From positions 102,311-166,310 of the forward strand of contig JAUZSF010000005.1 in NCBI GenBank assembly GCA_030949705.1: DNA of 64,000 nucleotides, in the 5' to 3' direction. Within the stretch, counting starts at the first letter, position 1, and each line of letters opens with the position of its first letter. The position numbers and the translations under genes are program-made. This DNA comes from Robiginitomaculum sp. (lineage in GTDB: Bacteria; Pseudomonadota; Alphaproteobacteria; Caulobacterales; Maricaulaceae). Below are positions 1-8,811 of this stretch, one piece after another. The notes beneath the pieces are model-generated. The model ran no database searches, had not been told where the DNA came from, and saw only the letters and a list, made by a program, of their open reading frames with translations.

Positions 1-327
1 CCCACCATCGGGGGTAAAATTGCGCTGGTTTATATCAAACAGCGATCAATGAATTATCGCTTTGCCAATACCAATGACCGGGTTTTGCTAAGACGACCGG
101 AACAGATTTTCTCTGCGCAAGAACGCGAAAACCTGGCGCGATTCTGCAAGGCCATGGACCTTGACTGGGGTGGGATTGATGTCTTGCGTGACCGGCAAAG
201 CGGGCGGTTGTATGTGGTCGATGTCAATAAAACCGACATGGGGCCGCCAACGGCACTGGCCCTGATTGATCAGGTGCGCTCTGTGCGGCTATTATCCCGG
301 GCCTTTCGGGAGTATATGCACTCCTGA
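1..327 (+). CDS. C-terminal part of an ATP-grasp-like protein (5' end outside window)
   Basis: The frame is open from the first base of the window, so the ATG at 49 is internal and the start lies upstream. The visible 108 codons end in a segment reading GGIDVLRD...YVVDVNKTDMGPP. This resembles the C-terminal metal- and nucleotide-binding part of ATP-grasp proteins, where a D-x-N motif (here DVN) binds magnesium. The substrate cannot be inferred. The next gene, a metallo-hydrolase, follows 18 bases after the stop on the same strand, so the two may be co-transcribed. The fold assignment is moderate, from one motif only. Confidence 0.55.
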   Translation, partial: PTIGGKIALVYIKQRSMNYRFANTNDRVLLRRPEQIFSAQERENLARFCKAMDLDWGGIDVLRDRQSGRLYVVDVNKTDMGPPTALALIDQVRSVRLLSRAFREYMHS

Positions 328-345
328 ACCCACAGAGGGAGCCCC

Positions 346-1248
346 ATGGCCAGCCCAATCCCTTATATTCGCGAATTTGATCCCAAGTATGGCAAATTGG
401 TCCGGATCTCTGCCAATGTACGCCGCCTGACGGCCCAGAACCCCAGTCCGTTTTCCGGCTGGGGTACCAATGTCTATATCATTGGCCAGAACGCGGTGGA
501 CCTGATTGACCCCGGCCCGGATACGGATGCGCATTTTGACACGCTGATCAAGGTGCTGGGTGACGAGAAAGTTCGCCGGATTTTTGTTACCCATCACCAT
601 CTTGATCATTCGCCCATGGCCAATCGGCTGGCGGTGCACTTTGGCTGTCAAACCTATGGATATGGCCGCCCCAAGACACCCCTGACCCCGGCCGGAGTGC
701 AAATGGAGGCCGGGGATGATGACGCCTTTACCCCCGCCATCAAGGTACAGGACGGGGAGATATTTGAAGGCGACGGGTGGAGCCTGGAGGCCATTCATAC
801 CCCCGGCCATACCTCCAACCATATGTGTTATGCGGTTCAGGAAGATAACGGCCTGATCTGTGGGGATCATATCATGGCCTGGGCCACCTCGGTGATCAGC
901 CCGCCTGATGGGGATATGAAGGATTATCTGGCCTCGCTGCACAAGGTATTGGATCGCCGGTTCAGCACTTTATGGCCAGGCCATGGGGCGGCCATCACCG
1001 CCCCGACGCCCTTTATTGAGGCCTATATCGCCCATCGCCACGCCCGTAATGCGCAAATCCTGGAGCAACTGGCCCAGGGGCAAAGCCAGATCAAGGCCAT
1101 GGTACCCATCATGTATGCGGATGTGGACCCGGGTCTTTACCCTGCCGCCTGTCATTCCGTGCTGGCCCATATGATCCACATGGTGAAGACCGGCGCGGTT
1201 CAATGCGATGGTGTCCCGAAACTGGAGAGTCGGTACCGCTTACCTTGA
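346..1248 (+). CDS. MBL-fold metallo-hydrolase (LACTB2-like)
   Basis: This 300-residue protein carries the metallo-beta-lactamase signature THHHLDHSP near residue 84. It also has the later metal ligands in GHTSNH (about residue 155), CGDHIMAW (about 172) and a GHG near 210, which together bind two zinc ions. The C-terminal part after residue 230 resembles the winged-helix tail of LACTB2-type proteins. Family members hydrolyse esters, thioesters or phosphodiesters; the substrate here is unknown. There is no signal peptide, so it is expected in the cytoplasm. A purine-rich GAGGGAG stretch precedes the ATG. Family confidence is high, function low. Confidence 0.85.
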   Translation: MASPIPYIREFDPKYGKLVRISANVRRLTAQNPSPFSGWGTNVYIIGQNAVDLIDPGPDTDAHFDTLIKVLGDEKVRRIFVTHHHLDHSPMANRLAVHFGCQTYGYGRPKTPLTPAGVQMEAGDDDAFTPAIKVQDGEIFEGDGWSLEAIHTPGHTSNHMCYAVQEDNGLICGDHIMAWATSVISPPDGDMKDYLASLHKVLDRRFSTLWPGHGAAITAPTPFIEAYIAHRHARNAQILEQLAQGQSQIKAMVPIMYADVDPGLYPAACHSVLAHMIHMVKTGAVQCDGVPKLESRYRLP

Positions 1249-1251
1249 CCC

Positions 1252-1614
1252 TTACCAGGCCACCCAGGAGCGCGGATGATCAATGGGACGGTTTTCCACC
1301 GCGCGCAGCAGACCCACAATCACCCGCGCCAGATACCAGACATATAAAACCGGGATCAGCAAAAACCCGATCAGGACAAAGCACAGCAGCACCACCATCA
1401 GGCCATAGAGCAGGTTCAGCCAGAAGGTACGGATCTGGAAGATAAAATGACTGCGCGGCCCAGGCGGTGCGTCTTTGGCCGCGCTATAGGCGATAATGAC
1501 GCCAATAATGCCTAAAAAAGGCACCACCGTATTGATCAGGTATAAGATATAGACCAGCTTGGTTTTTTGCTTCAGTTCTTCCGCGGGGTTTGGCACGGCT
1601 TCCATATCAATCAT
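1252..1614 (-). CDS. Small membrane protein, DUF4870/Tic20-like
   Basis: This 120-residue protein has a hydrophobic segment at about residues 18-44 and a longer one at 64-104 that could span the membrane twice. Between them is the sequence APPGPRSHFIFQIRTFW, a pattern of DUF4870-like proteins in which a conserved HF.FQ precedes the second helix pair. The role of this family is not established. It lies convergent to the metallo-hydrolase, with three bases between stops, and divergent from ybjQ. The product is expected in the inner membrane. Confidence 0.6.
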   Translation of the reverse strand: MIDMEAVPNPAEELKQKTKLVYILYLINTVVPFLGIIGVIIAYSAAKDAPPGPRSHFIFQIRTFWLNLLYGLMVVLLCFVLIGFLLIPVLYVWYLARVIVGLLRAVENRPIDHPRSWVAW

Positions 1615-1709
1615 GTGTTTGTCTCGCCTTTATCAAAAATATTCTGGCCGCCCAACGTCGCAAGGGTTAGCATGCTCAAAACCAAAGTGGAAACACCAAA
1701 GAGAAAAGC

Positions 1710-2030
1710 ATGCTGAGCGTTACAACAGATTTCATTCCGGGCCGAAGCATTGAAACTTCGCTGGGCATTGCCCGGGGCAGTGTGGTGCGCGCACGCTTTA
1801 TCGGCCGTGACTTTATTGCCGGCCTGCGCAATCTGGTGGGCGGCGAAGTGAATGAATACACCAATTTATTGGCAGAATCGCGCGAGCAGGCGCTGGAACG
1901 CATGCTGGCACATGCCCAATCCCTGGGGGCCGATGCGGTGATCAATGTACGCTTTACCTCGAACACCATTATGGAGGGGACGGCCGAAATGCTTGCCTAT
2001 GGTACCGCCGTGACCCTGAAATCCGCATGA
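1710..2030 (+). CDS. YbjQ family protein (UPF0145, heavy-metal-binding domain)
   Basis: The 106 residues match the YbjQ/UPF0145 family over their full length. They open with VTTDFIPGR, continue with the RGSVVRA strand and FIAGLRNLVGGE, and end in LGADAVINVRF...AYGTAV. Family members form pentameric rings of unknown function and were once proposed to bind metal. Its stop overlaps the start of the signal peptidase gene (ATGA), so the two are probably translated together. Confidence 0.85.
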   Translation: MLSVTTDFIPGRSIETSLGIARGSVVRARFIGRDFIAGLRNLVGGEVNEYTNLLAESREQALERMLAHAQSLGADAVINVRFTSNTIMEGTAEMLAYGTAVTLKSA

Positions 2031-2788
2031 ATCCTGAATTATTGAATAAAATCAAAGCAGAAGTCATTGACTGGGCGCGTTTTATTGCTCTGTTTCTGAT
2101 CGGGTTTTATGTGTTTTCCACGCTGTTTTATGCGTTGTTTTATATTCCATCGGGCTCTATGCGGCCAACGCTGGAGGTCGGCGATCGCTTCATAGCCTCC
2201 AAATGGGCCTATGGCTGGTCGCGGCAATCCCTGCCCTGGGGCGCAGCGCGGCTATTGCCCGAAGGCAAGGGTCGAATTTTTGGACGCATCCCCAAGAGAG
2301 GCGATGTCGTGGTTTTTGTGAACCCCAAAAACAATATGGTGATGATCAAGCGCGTGGTCGGCCTGCCGGGCGATGTGATCGAGACCCGTGGTGGCCGGCT
2401 GTATATCAATGGCGACCGGGTGCCACGTACATTTTTACGGATTTCCCGGTTTCGGGATCATTACGGCCAGATCAGAACCGCCCAGGTGTATTCCGAAAAT
2501 TTCCCGGGCAAGCAACGCGCCCACACCATTTACGAATTTTCTGATCAAATGGTCCTGCAAGGCTGGTCCCCGGATGATTCCGGACCGTTTACCGTCAAGG
2601 ATGGTCATGTTTTCATGATGGGGGATAATCGCGATAACTCTAATGACAGCCGTTCGCCCAACGGACCGGGTCAGGTGCCTTTGGAAAATCTGGTTGGCAA
2701 GGCCCAAACCGTGGTGTTTACCCTGGCTCGATGCCGCCGGGAACCGGGTCTGGACTGCCCGGCCGGGCGGTTATGGCGACTGTTTTAG
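2027..2788 (+). CDS. lepB: Signal peptidase I
   Basis: LepB cleaves signal peptides from secreted preproteins on the outer face of the inner membrane. The 253-residue protein has one N-terminal membrane helix (about 16-38), then the catalytic serine in IPSGSMRPTL near residue 43 and the general-base lysine in MIKRVVGLPGD near residue 108. The late conserved box GDNRDNSNDSR lies near residue 199. These are all the residues expected of a Ser-Lys peptidase of this family. It overlaps ybjQ upstream by four bases, and its end overlaps the convergent acetyltransferase gene. Alphaproteobacterial lepB often sits beside rnc and era; here it does not. Confidence 0.93.
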   Translation: MNPELLNKIKAEVIDWARFIALFLIGFYVFSTLFYALFYIPSGSMRPTLEVGDRFIASKWAYGWSRQSLPWGAARLLPEGKGRIFGRIPKRGDVVVFVNPKNNMVMIKRVVGLPGDVIETRGGRLYINGDRVPRTFLRISRFRDHYGQIRTAQVYSENFPGKQRAHTIYEFSDQMVLQGWSPDDSGPFTVKDGHVFMMGDNRDNSNDSRSPNGPGQVPLENLVGKAQTVVFTLARCRREPGLDCPAGRLWRLF

Positions 2789-3876
2789 GACGAGCCAACC
2801 CGCAAGCCCAGATGAAGATCATGACGGCGCATAACTTTGCCGGGCCAGCTGGATACCGGCCCCAGCGGCAGGGCCTCGATAATGCCGCGCAAATCATATT
2901 CCAGCGCCCGCACCCGCGCCGACAAGGTGTTTGCGCCAACAAAGCCGCCGCACAGGGGCCGCGCCGCATTGGCCAGATTAAGCTTGAAGCGATAATCGCC
3001 CGCGCCCAGATCGATTTCGGCAATGCCATTGGCACAGGCATATTCGATCATTTCCTCGAACAGGATCAAACCGGGCGAAAAGTGCGACAGTGCCGGATCA
3101 TGGGCAATAAACCAGCTGTGCAATACCGGGCCGGAACGCAAGCATAAATTCAGGGCGGCCAGATGATCACCGGCATAGAGCACAAACAGCTCAGCGGTTA
3201 AATCCTCGTCCTGGCGCTGAAAAAGATCCCGCACCAGCGACAAGGCCCAGTCGCGGGTAAAAATATCGGTCTGGCCAGTACGTCTGTACTGATCGCATTT
3301 CCAGGTAATCAACTGATCCAGGGCGGCGCGGTCCCGGCAATTGGCCTCCAGACTTACCGGGCCAATATCGCGTGACAATTTGCGTTTGCGCTTGCGGGCT
3401 CGTTTGGTCTCGCTGGACCCGGCCTCGCGCCGGTGATTGATATAGGCCTCATAGCCTTCGGACAGATTGATCACCCGCGAGACATGAATTTCGCGGGCAT
3501 GGCGCGCAAAGGAGGATTGTTTGGCCAGTAAATTACCAAAATCATAGCGCCCCGCCCCGGTGCTCTTCAGCAAGGCATCCATGGCTAAAACCTGACCGGA
3601 AATCCCAATGGCCCCCTGATAATCGCATAACGGCCCCCCGGCCGGTTGCAACACCAGCCGCGAAGGACGCTGTAATGGCAGATAGGCGCATTTGCGGCCC
3701 GCCAGGTCATGAAAGATAGCAATCCGAATATCCTCGCGGGCCCGCGACACGGCTTTTGCCCAGCCGGCGGTATAATATGGACTGACCAGATCCGGATCAG
3801 CCCGTCGCCAGTTCTGCCACTGCACCAGGTCATCTGCGCTCAACTCGTTCGGCCTGACCAGCTCGATCGTCTTCAT
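2785..3876 (-). CDS. GNAT-type acyltransferase of the CelD/BcsL/FemAB-like group
   Basis: The protein is about 363 residues from the chosen ATG, which is preceded by AAGGGA at a good distance; an in-frame ATG at 3903 would add nine residues without a better ribosome site. The central part (about 150-300) includes a basic stretch, KRARKRKRKLSR, and later HSWFIAHDPALSHFSPG and EIDLGAGDYRFK. That pattern is typical of the CelD/FemAB-like acetyltransferase fold (Acetyltransf_6). Such enzymes are often linked to polysaccharide or cell-envelope acylation, but the substrate here is unknown. Its 3' end overlaps lepB tail to tail. Confidence 0.7.
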   Translation of the reverse strand: MKTIELVRPNELSADDLVQWQNWRRADPDLVSPYYTAGWAKAVSRAREDIRIAIFHDLAGRKCAYLPLQRPSRLVLQPAGGPLCDYQGAIGISGQVLAMDALLKSTGAGRYDFGNLLAKQSSFARHAREIHVSRVINLSEGYEAYINHRREAGSSETKRARKRKRKLSRDIGPVSLEANCRDRAALDQLITWKCDQYRRTGQTDIFTRDWALSLVRDLFQRQDEDLTAELFVLYAGDHLAALNLCLRSGPVLHSWFIAHDPALSHFSPGLILFEEMIEYACANGIAEIDLGAGDYRFKLNLANAARPLCGGFVGANTLSARVRALEYDLRGIIEALPLGPVSSWPGKVMRRHDLHLGLRVGSS

Positions 3877-3956
3877 CACCATTCCCTTTTGTCCCCGGGG
3901 CATGATGGCAAAGAAAGATTAAGAAACGGCTGAGCCGATTGTTACAATCTGAATGA

Positions 3957-6032
3957 TTATCGACGCGCATACGCGGATGATGGCGTGAAAAACACCATTC
4001 GCAAAAAGGCATCTTCGGCGGCGCGCAACGCCAATACATTTTCGCTTTTCAAAAAGCCATGCCCCTCGTCCCCGGCCATCATAAACCAGACCGGCACGTC
4101 ATTTGCCTTGGCCGATTGCAACATTTGTTCGCTTTCACTGGCCGGCACCCGGGGGTCATTTCGTCCCTGAACAATCAATAAAGGGGCACGGATTTTATCG
4201 GCATGATGAAGCGGCGAAATAGCGTTTAGAAAGGCGCGCATTTGCGGATCCCGCTCATCACCATATTCCATGCGCCGCAAATCCCGGCGGTAATCCTTGG
4301 TATTTTCCAGAAACGTAACAAAATTGGATATACCGACAATATCCACCCCCCCGGCCAGCTTGTCCGGATAAAGGGTCATGGCCGCCAATACCATATAACC
4401 ACCATACGAGCCCCCGTGGACAACAATGCGCGAAGCGTCAAATTCCTTTCGGCTGCGGATCCAGTCGATCAGCGCACCAATATCGCGAACCGCATCCTGG
4501 CGTAAAATGCCATCATCCAGCGCCACATAATCACCGCCATAACCGGTGGAACCGCGCACATTGGGGGCAATGACCGCGGCCCCCAGCTCCTGCACCCAAT
4601 ACTGAAAGCGCGGTGAGAAACGGGGTCTATATTGGGCTTCGGGACCACCATGGATGGAGATTATCACCGGGACCGGCCGCTTTGATGTGGGTTTGGGCCT
4701 GTAAATATAGGCCGGGATCAGGCGCCGGCGACCATCTTCTTCAGCAAAAGAACGATAATGGATCAATCTGGCCGGGCGAAAACTCTGGGGCTGCCCAGCA
4801 TCAGGAGGGGCAGATGTCCATGGCGATAGCCGCTTGGATCGTCGGTTATACACCCATGCCCCCGCCGGGTGACGAGCCCCATCAAAGGTAAAGCCCAGAC
4901 GCCGCCCCGAAGGATCAAAGGCCAGTCTGGAGATAACCCCGGCTGGCATTTTTGGCGAAGCCAGCACCCGGCCGTTTTGCGCGTGCGCCACAATCAGTCT
5001 GGACTGGCCATCAATATTGACCGCATAGGCCAGATGTTTGCCATCCCGGGAGAGCGCAAAATCCGTAATATCGCCCCTGAACTCAGGGTTTAGGACCGCC
5101 TTGGTGCCATCCTGCACATGGATGCGCAACAGGCTGATAAAATCACGACCTTCATCACTGAGCACAATGACGGCCTGACCATCATGGGAAAATCGGCCCA
5201 TGCCATAGGCCACCGGATAGGGCGTGGCATTGATGTCCCTGATGGCCCCGGTCCGGGTATCCAGCACATAAAGACGGCCTTCGCTGACTGATATATATTT
5301 CAACAGCAATAAATAGCGATTGTCCGGCGAAATATCCTGTACCAGCCAGACCCCTTCGCCCTGGAACACCACACGGCGGCCGCGTGCGGGATTATCCAGC
5401 GGCGCCATCAGGATATCCCAATTGGGACTGTCCCCGCTACTCCGTTGCCAGGCAATCCATTGCCCATCGGCGGAAAAGATAAAGCCGGTATTTCGGTACT
5501 GTTGATCGGTAAAGGCGATCGATGCAGTTTGTCCAACGCTAAACAAATGGCCCTGATATTGTTCATTACCTCCGGCATCGCGGCTGGCGATAAAATGCCG
5601 CCCATCGGGCGAGGGGATGATTTCCCGGGCCGGTTCACGAAAATGCGTTAGTTGAACCGGTGAGGGCGGGTCATGACGCATGGGTTCAACATGCATGCCT
5701 TCGCCGGCCCGCGAACGATAGATAAAGCCCTGCCGGGCATGACCCTTGCGCCGTCTGGAGATTTTGGGATCCTTGAACAAATAGGCTTGGCGTGTGCGCC
5801 CCACCCGGGAGGTGGCCAAAATGCCGGAGAACATCCACCCCTGAAAATAATATTGCCGGGTATTGTGATAACGCCTGATATTTTCCAGAACCTTGGCCGA
5901 GGGTTCGGGAATATTTTCGGTGATCAGCGCGCCCTTCACCACGCGTTCTGCACGGGCTGTCCCTGCACTTGCCAAGACCAGCGCCAACAGAAAAAAGACG
6001 GGGGCTTTGCAGGGGATCATCGCATACTCCAC
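3957..6032 (-). CDS. Secreted S9-family peptidase (prolyl-oligopeptidase fold)
   Basis: The N-terminus is a signal peptide ending near SAGTARAE, so export to the periplasm is expected. Residues of about 60-400 form a TolB/PD40-like beta-propeller with repeated strand patterns. The C-terminal alpha/beta-hydrolase domain has all three catalytic residues: Ser near 542 in GGSYGGYM, Asp near 626 in GRNDPRV, and His near 658 in GDEGHGF. The 691-residue length fits dipeptidyl-peptidase or acylaminoacyl-peptidase members of S9. The exact specificity cannot be read from sequence. A second ATG four codons in could also be the start. It lies alone, downstream of the his operon on the same strand. Confidence 0.85.
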   Translation of the reverse strand: MEYAMIPCKAPVFFLLALVLASAGTARAERVVKGALITENIPEPSAKVLENIRRYHNTRQYYFQGWMFSGILATSRVGRTRQAYLFKDPKISRRRKGHARQGFIYRSRAGEGMHVEPMRHDPPSPVQLTHFREPAREIIPSPDGRHFIASRDAGGNEQYQGHLFSVGQTASIAFTDQQYRNTGFIFSADGQWIAWQRSSGDSPNWDILMAPLDNPARGRRVVFQGEGVWLVQDISPDNRYLLLLKYISVSEGRLYVLDTRTGAIRDINATPYPVAYGMGRFSHDGQAVIVLSDEGRDFISLLRIHVQDGTKAVLNPEFRGDITDFALSRDGKHLAYAVNIDGQSRLIVAHAQNGRVLASPKMPAGVISRLAFDPSGRRLGFTFDGARHPAGAWVYNRRSKRLSPWTSAPPDAGQPQSFRPARLIHYRSFAEEDGRRRLIPAYIYRPKPTSKRPVPVIISIHGGPEAQYRPRFSPRFQYWVQELGAAVIAPNVRGSTGYGGDYVALDDGILRQDAVRDIGALIDWIRSRKEFDASRIVVHGGSYGGYMVLAAMTLYPDKLAGGVDIVGISNFVTFLENTKDYRRDLRRMEYGDERDPQMRAFLNAISPLHHADKIRAPLLIVQGRNDPRVPASESEQMLQSAKANDVPVWFMMAGDEGHGFLKSENVLALRAAEDAFLRMVFFTPSSAYARR

Positions 6033-6126
6033 CCCAAAGACTATGTCGTTACGTCAATATTGCCAAGTTCACAGACGTCAAGACGCAGCACAGGCCTGAC
6101 CGGGCACTCTTTTGGCCTACAATAGA

Positions 6127-6744
6127 TTATTGCTGGTGACGATCTTGCAAAACCTTCACCACCTCATCCAGACCCAGCCCTTTGGCGCGCAACAGCACCA
6201 TCAAATGATAGAGCAGATCGGCGGCCTCTTCGGGCAATTTGTCGGGATCATTGCTAAGCGCCGCCAGGGCCACCTCGACCCCTTCTTCGCCGACTTTCTG
6301 GGCGGCACGCTCGATCGGGCCGCTCAACAGAGTGGCCGTATAGCTCGTATCCGGATCGGCTTTGGCGCGACCATCAATGACCCGGCCCAATTTGCCCAGC
6401 CAGGGCAGGGATGCCGCGGCTGCTTCTGCAAAGCAGGATCGAGTGCCGTTATGACAGGTTGGCCCGTTTGGGCGTGCCTGCACCAACAGGGTGTCGCGAT
6501 CACAATCGGTATCGATGGACACCAGCGCCAGGGTGTGGCCGCTGGTTTCGCCCTTTTGCCAGAGGGTTTGGCGCGAACGGCTGTAAAACGTCACGTTCTG
6601 GCTTTGCAGGGTCTGCTCCAGCGCCTCTTCATTCATATAGCCCAACATCAGCACATCGCCGCACAGGGCATCCTGTACGATCACCGGGATCAGGCCTTGG
6701 CCTTTCTGCCAATCCAGATTTTGCAGGGCTTTGGGCAGGCTCAT
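6127..6744 (-). CDS. hisIE: Bifunctional phosphoribosyl-AMP cyclohydrolase / phosphoribosyl-ATP pyrophosphatase
   Basis: HisIE carries out steps 2 and 3 of histidine synthesis. The HisI part (about residues 1-110) has [10 protein letters not shown] and the zinc-site cysteines of [12 protein letters not shown]. The HisE part (about 115-205) has [11 protein letters not shown] and [14 protein letters not shown], which supply its magnesium-binding acidic residues. It is the last gene of the his operon, and its ATG overlaps the hisF stop by four bases. Alphaproteobacteria usually carry hisI and hisE as separate genes, while the fused form is common in gammaproteobacteria. This fits the idea that the operon was acquired. 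Confidence 0.95.
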   Translation of the reverse strand: MSLPKALQNLDWQKGQGLIPVIVQDALCGDVLMLGYMNEEALEQTLQSQNVTFYSRSRQTLWQKGETSGHTLALVSIDTDCDRDTLLVQARPNGPTCHNGTRSCFAEAAAASLPWLGKLGRVIDGRAKADPDTSYTATLLSGPIERAAQKVGEEGVEVALAALSNDPDKLPEEAADLLYHLMVLLRAKGLGLDEVVKVLQDRHQQ

Positions 6745-7508
6745 GGTCGTACCTCGATCTTATGGTCACGCAAAACGTCTTTCAGGGCCGGTATGGAGAT
6801 GATTGCCTTGTGAAATACACTGGCCGCCAAGGCGCCATCAACATTGGCCTTGGCAAACACATCGACAAAATCCTGGGCGCACCCCGCCCCGCCCGAAGCG
6901 ATCAGCGGCACCTTACAGAGCGCGCGCATGACGCGTAATTGTTTTATGTCATATCCGGCGCGGCGGCCATCTTCGTTCATACAGTTCAGCACAATTTCAC
7001 CAGCACCGCGCCGTTGCACGTCGCAGATCCAGTCGCGGGTTTTCCATGGCGTGGTAATGGTCTTGTCCGGATCGCCGGTCATCGCCTTGACCTGCCAGTC
7101 TTCGCCATCCCAATAGCTGTCGATGCCCACCACCACACACTGGCTGCCAAAACGACCCACCAGCGCATTGATCAGGTCCGGATTGGCCAGCGCCGGCGAA
7201 TTAATCGACACCTTGTCCGCCCCGGCGGCCAGTATCATCTGTGCATCTTCAATGCTGGCAATACCGCCCGCGACGGTAAAGGGAATGTCCAGCTCTTTCG
7301 CCACCTGCGAGACCCAGCCCGCATCCACACGGCGCCCTTGAGGGCTGGCGGTAATATCATAAAAGACCAGCTCGTCCGCGCCCTCATCACGATAGCGCCG
7401 GGCCAGGTCCACCGCTTCGCCCACCACTTCATGGCCGGCAAATTGCACACCTTTGACCACCATCCCGTTCATGACATCCAGGCAGGGGATTATACGTCGG
7501 GCGAGCAT
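6741..7508 (-). CDS. hisF: Imidazole glycerol phosphate synthase, cyclase subunit
   Basis: HisF pairs with HisH and uses ammonia from it to close the imidazole ring, giving IGP and AICAR. The 255-residue barrel begins [12 protein letters not shown], placing the first catalytic Asp at about residue 11, and carries the second in [10 protein letters not shown] near 130. Other conserved features are [11 protein letters not shown] and IASGGAG. Length and motifs are normal. It overlaps hisA by 19 bases and hisIE by four, so it is translated from one polycistronic message. Confidence 0.96.
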   Translation of the reverse strand: MLARRIIPCLDVMNGMVVKGVQFAGHEVVGEAVDLARRYRDEGADELVFYDITASPQGRRVDAGWVSQVAKELDIPFTVAGGIASIEDAQMILAAGADKVSINSPALANPDLINALVGRFGSQCVVVGIDSYWDGEDWQVKAMTGDPDKTITTPWKTRDWICDVQRRGAGEIVLNCMNEDGRRAGYDIKQLRVMRALCKVPLIASGGAGCAQDFVDVFAKANVDGALAASVFHKAIISIPALKDVLRDHKIEVRP

Positions 7509-8221
7509 GACAGAGCCTCTTCCAGCGTAAATTTGTTTTCATATAAAGCCTTGCCGATAATCACGCCATTGGCGCCCGCCCCATAGGCGGCGCGAATGTC
7601 ATCCACACAGCCAATGCCGCCCGAGGCCAGCAAAGACAGACCCGGGAACTGCGCTTTTATTTCTGTATAGAGCGCGGCATTGGTGCCGCCCAACACCCCA
7701 TCACGATCAATATCGGTCACCAACAGATTTTTGACCGTGCCTTCATAGGCAGCCAGTATGTCCCACAGGGATTGTGAAGTGCTTTCCTGCCAGCCGCGGA
7801 TGGCCGGAATCGGTGTCCCATTTTCAAGGCGTATATCCAGTGCCAGCACGATACGCTCTGCACCAAATTCCCACAGCCAGTTTTGCACGGTTTCAATGTT
7901 TGTAACCGCCAGCGAACCAATGATCACCCGGCGGACGCCGCCGCCCAGCAGGGTCTCTATGTCATCACCGGAGCGAATGCCGCCACCGGCCTGCACCTGT
8001 AGGCCTGAAAATTTGGCCAAACGACAAACCAAATTACTTTGGCAAGGCTCCCCCGCTTTGGCCCCATCCAGATCCACCACATGCAGGGCCCTTGCCCCGG
8101 CCTCGGCAAAAGAGTTGGCCCTGGCCAGCGGGTCCGCATCATAAAGGCTTTTTTGGGTAAAATCGCCTTTATGCAAGCGTACACAACGGCCATCCATCAA
8201 ATCTATCGCCGGCCAGATCAT
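7490..8221 (-). CDS. hisA: ProFAR isomerase
   Basis: HisA isomerises ProFAR to PRFAR by an Amadori rearrangement. The start is [11 protein letters not shown], which puts the general-base Asp near residue 7; its ATG overlaps the hisH stop by four bases. A longer frame reaching 8293 lies wholly within hisH and is not needed. The general-acid Asp is in [10 protein letters not shown] near residue 127. Barrel motifs [19 protein letters not shown] and [11 protein letters not shown] are present. The length of 243 residues is normal for the family. Confidence 0.95.
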   Translation of the reverse strand: MIWPAIDLMDGRCVRLHKGDFTQKSLYDADPLARANSFAEAGARALHVVDLDGAKAGEPCQSNLVCRLAKFSGLQVQAGGGIRSGDDIETLLGGGVRRVIIGSLAVTNIETVQNWLWEFGAERIVLALDIRLENGTPIPAIRGWQESTSQSLWDILAAYEGTVKNLLVTDIDRDGVLGGTNAALYTEIKAQFPGLSLLASGGIGCVDDIRAAYGAGANGVIIGKALYENKFTLEEALSCSPDV

Positions 8222-8811
8222 GGGTTCACATCCAGAAAGTTTTGCAAAATTTGCGCGCCGGGAGTACCGGATCGTTCCGGGTGAAACTGGCAACCATAGA
8301 TATTGTCACGGCGCACCATGGCGGCAAATTCCATACCATATTGCGTGCTGGCCAGCGTATTTTCATCGGGCTGCACCCCATAGGAGTGGACAAAATAAAC
8401 ATAGCTGTTATCGGCCACATCACGAAGCAGCGGATCAGAGGTGCGCAAGGATAAAGTGTTCCATCCCATGTGTGGCACGGGGCCAGCGGTATCGGGCAAG
8501 GCCTCGACCGTTCCACCCAACAGGCCCAGACAGCGCACATTATTTTCGGTGCTCATTTTGAACAATAATTGCATGCCCAGGCATATGCCCAATAAGGGGC
8601 GGGCATAGCCTTGCAGCATTTCGTCCAAACCCTTGGCCTGCAAGGCAGCCATGCCAGCGCCCGCCGCGCCCACGCCCGGCAGGACCAGCCGGTCCGCCGT
8701 TTTCAGCACGTCGGGATCAGCGCTTATTTTGGCCTCAACCCCCAGGCGCGCAAAGGCAAAGCGCACGGAGGCGAGATTGGCGCATCCGGTATCGGCAATC
8801 ATCAGGACCAT
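8218..8811 (-). CDS. hisH: Imidazole glycerol phosphate synthase, glutaminase subunit
   Basis: HisH hydrolyses glutamine and passes ammonia to HisF. It is a class I amidotransferase: the nucleophilic Cys is in GICLGMQLLF (about residue 80), and the His-Glu pair is in CQFHPERSG near residue 180. The N-terminal DTGCANLASVRFAF and LPGVGAAGAGM match HisH rather than other glutaminases. At 197 residues it has normal length. Start and stop overlap the neighbouring his genes by one and four bases. Confidence 0.95.
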   Translation of the reverse strand: MVLMIADTGCANLASVRFAFARLGVEAKISADPDVLKTADRLVLPGVGAAGAGMAALQAKGLDEMLQGYARPLLGICLGMQLLFKMSTENNVRCLGLLGGTVEALPDTAGPVPHMGWNTLSLRTSDPLLRDVADNSYVYFVHSYGVQPDENTLASTQYGMEFAAMVRRDNIYGCQFHPERSGTPGAQILQNFLDVNP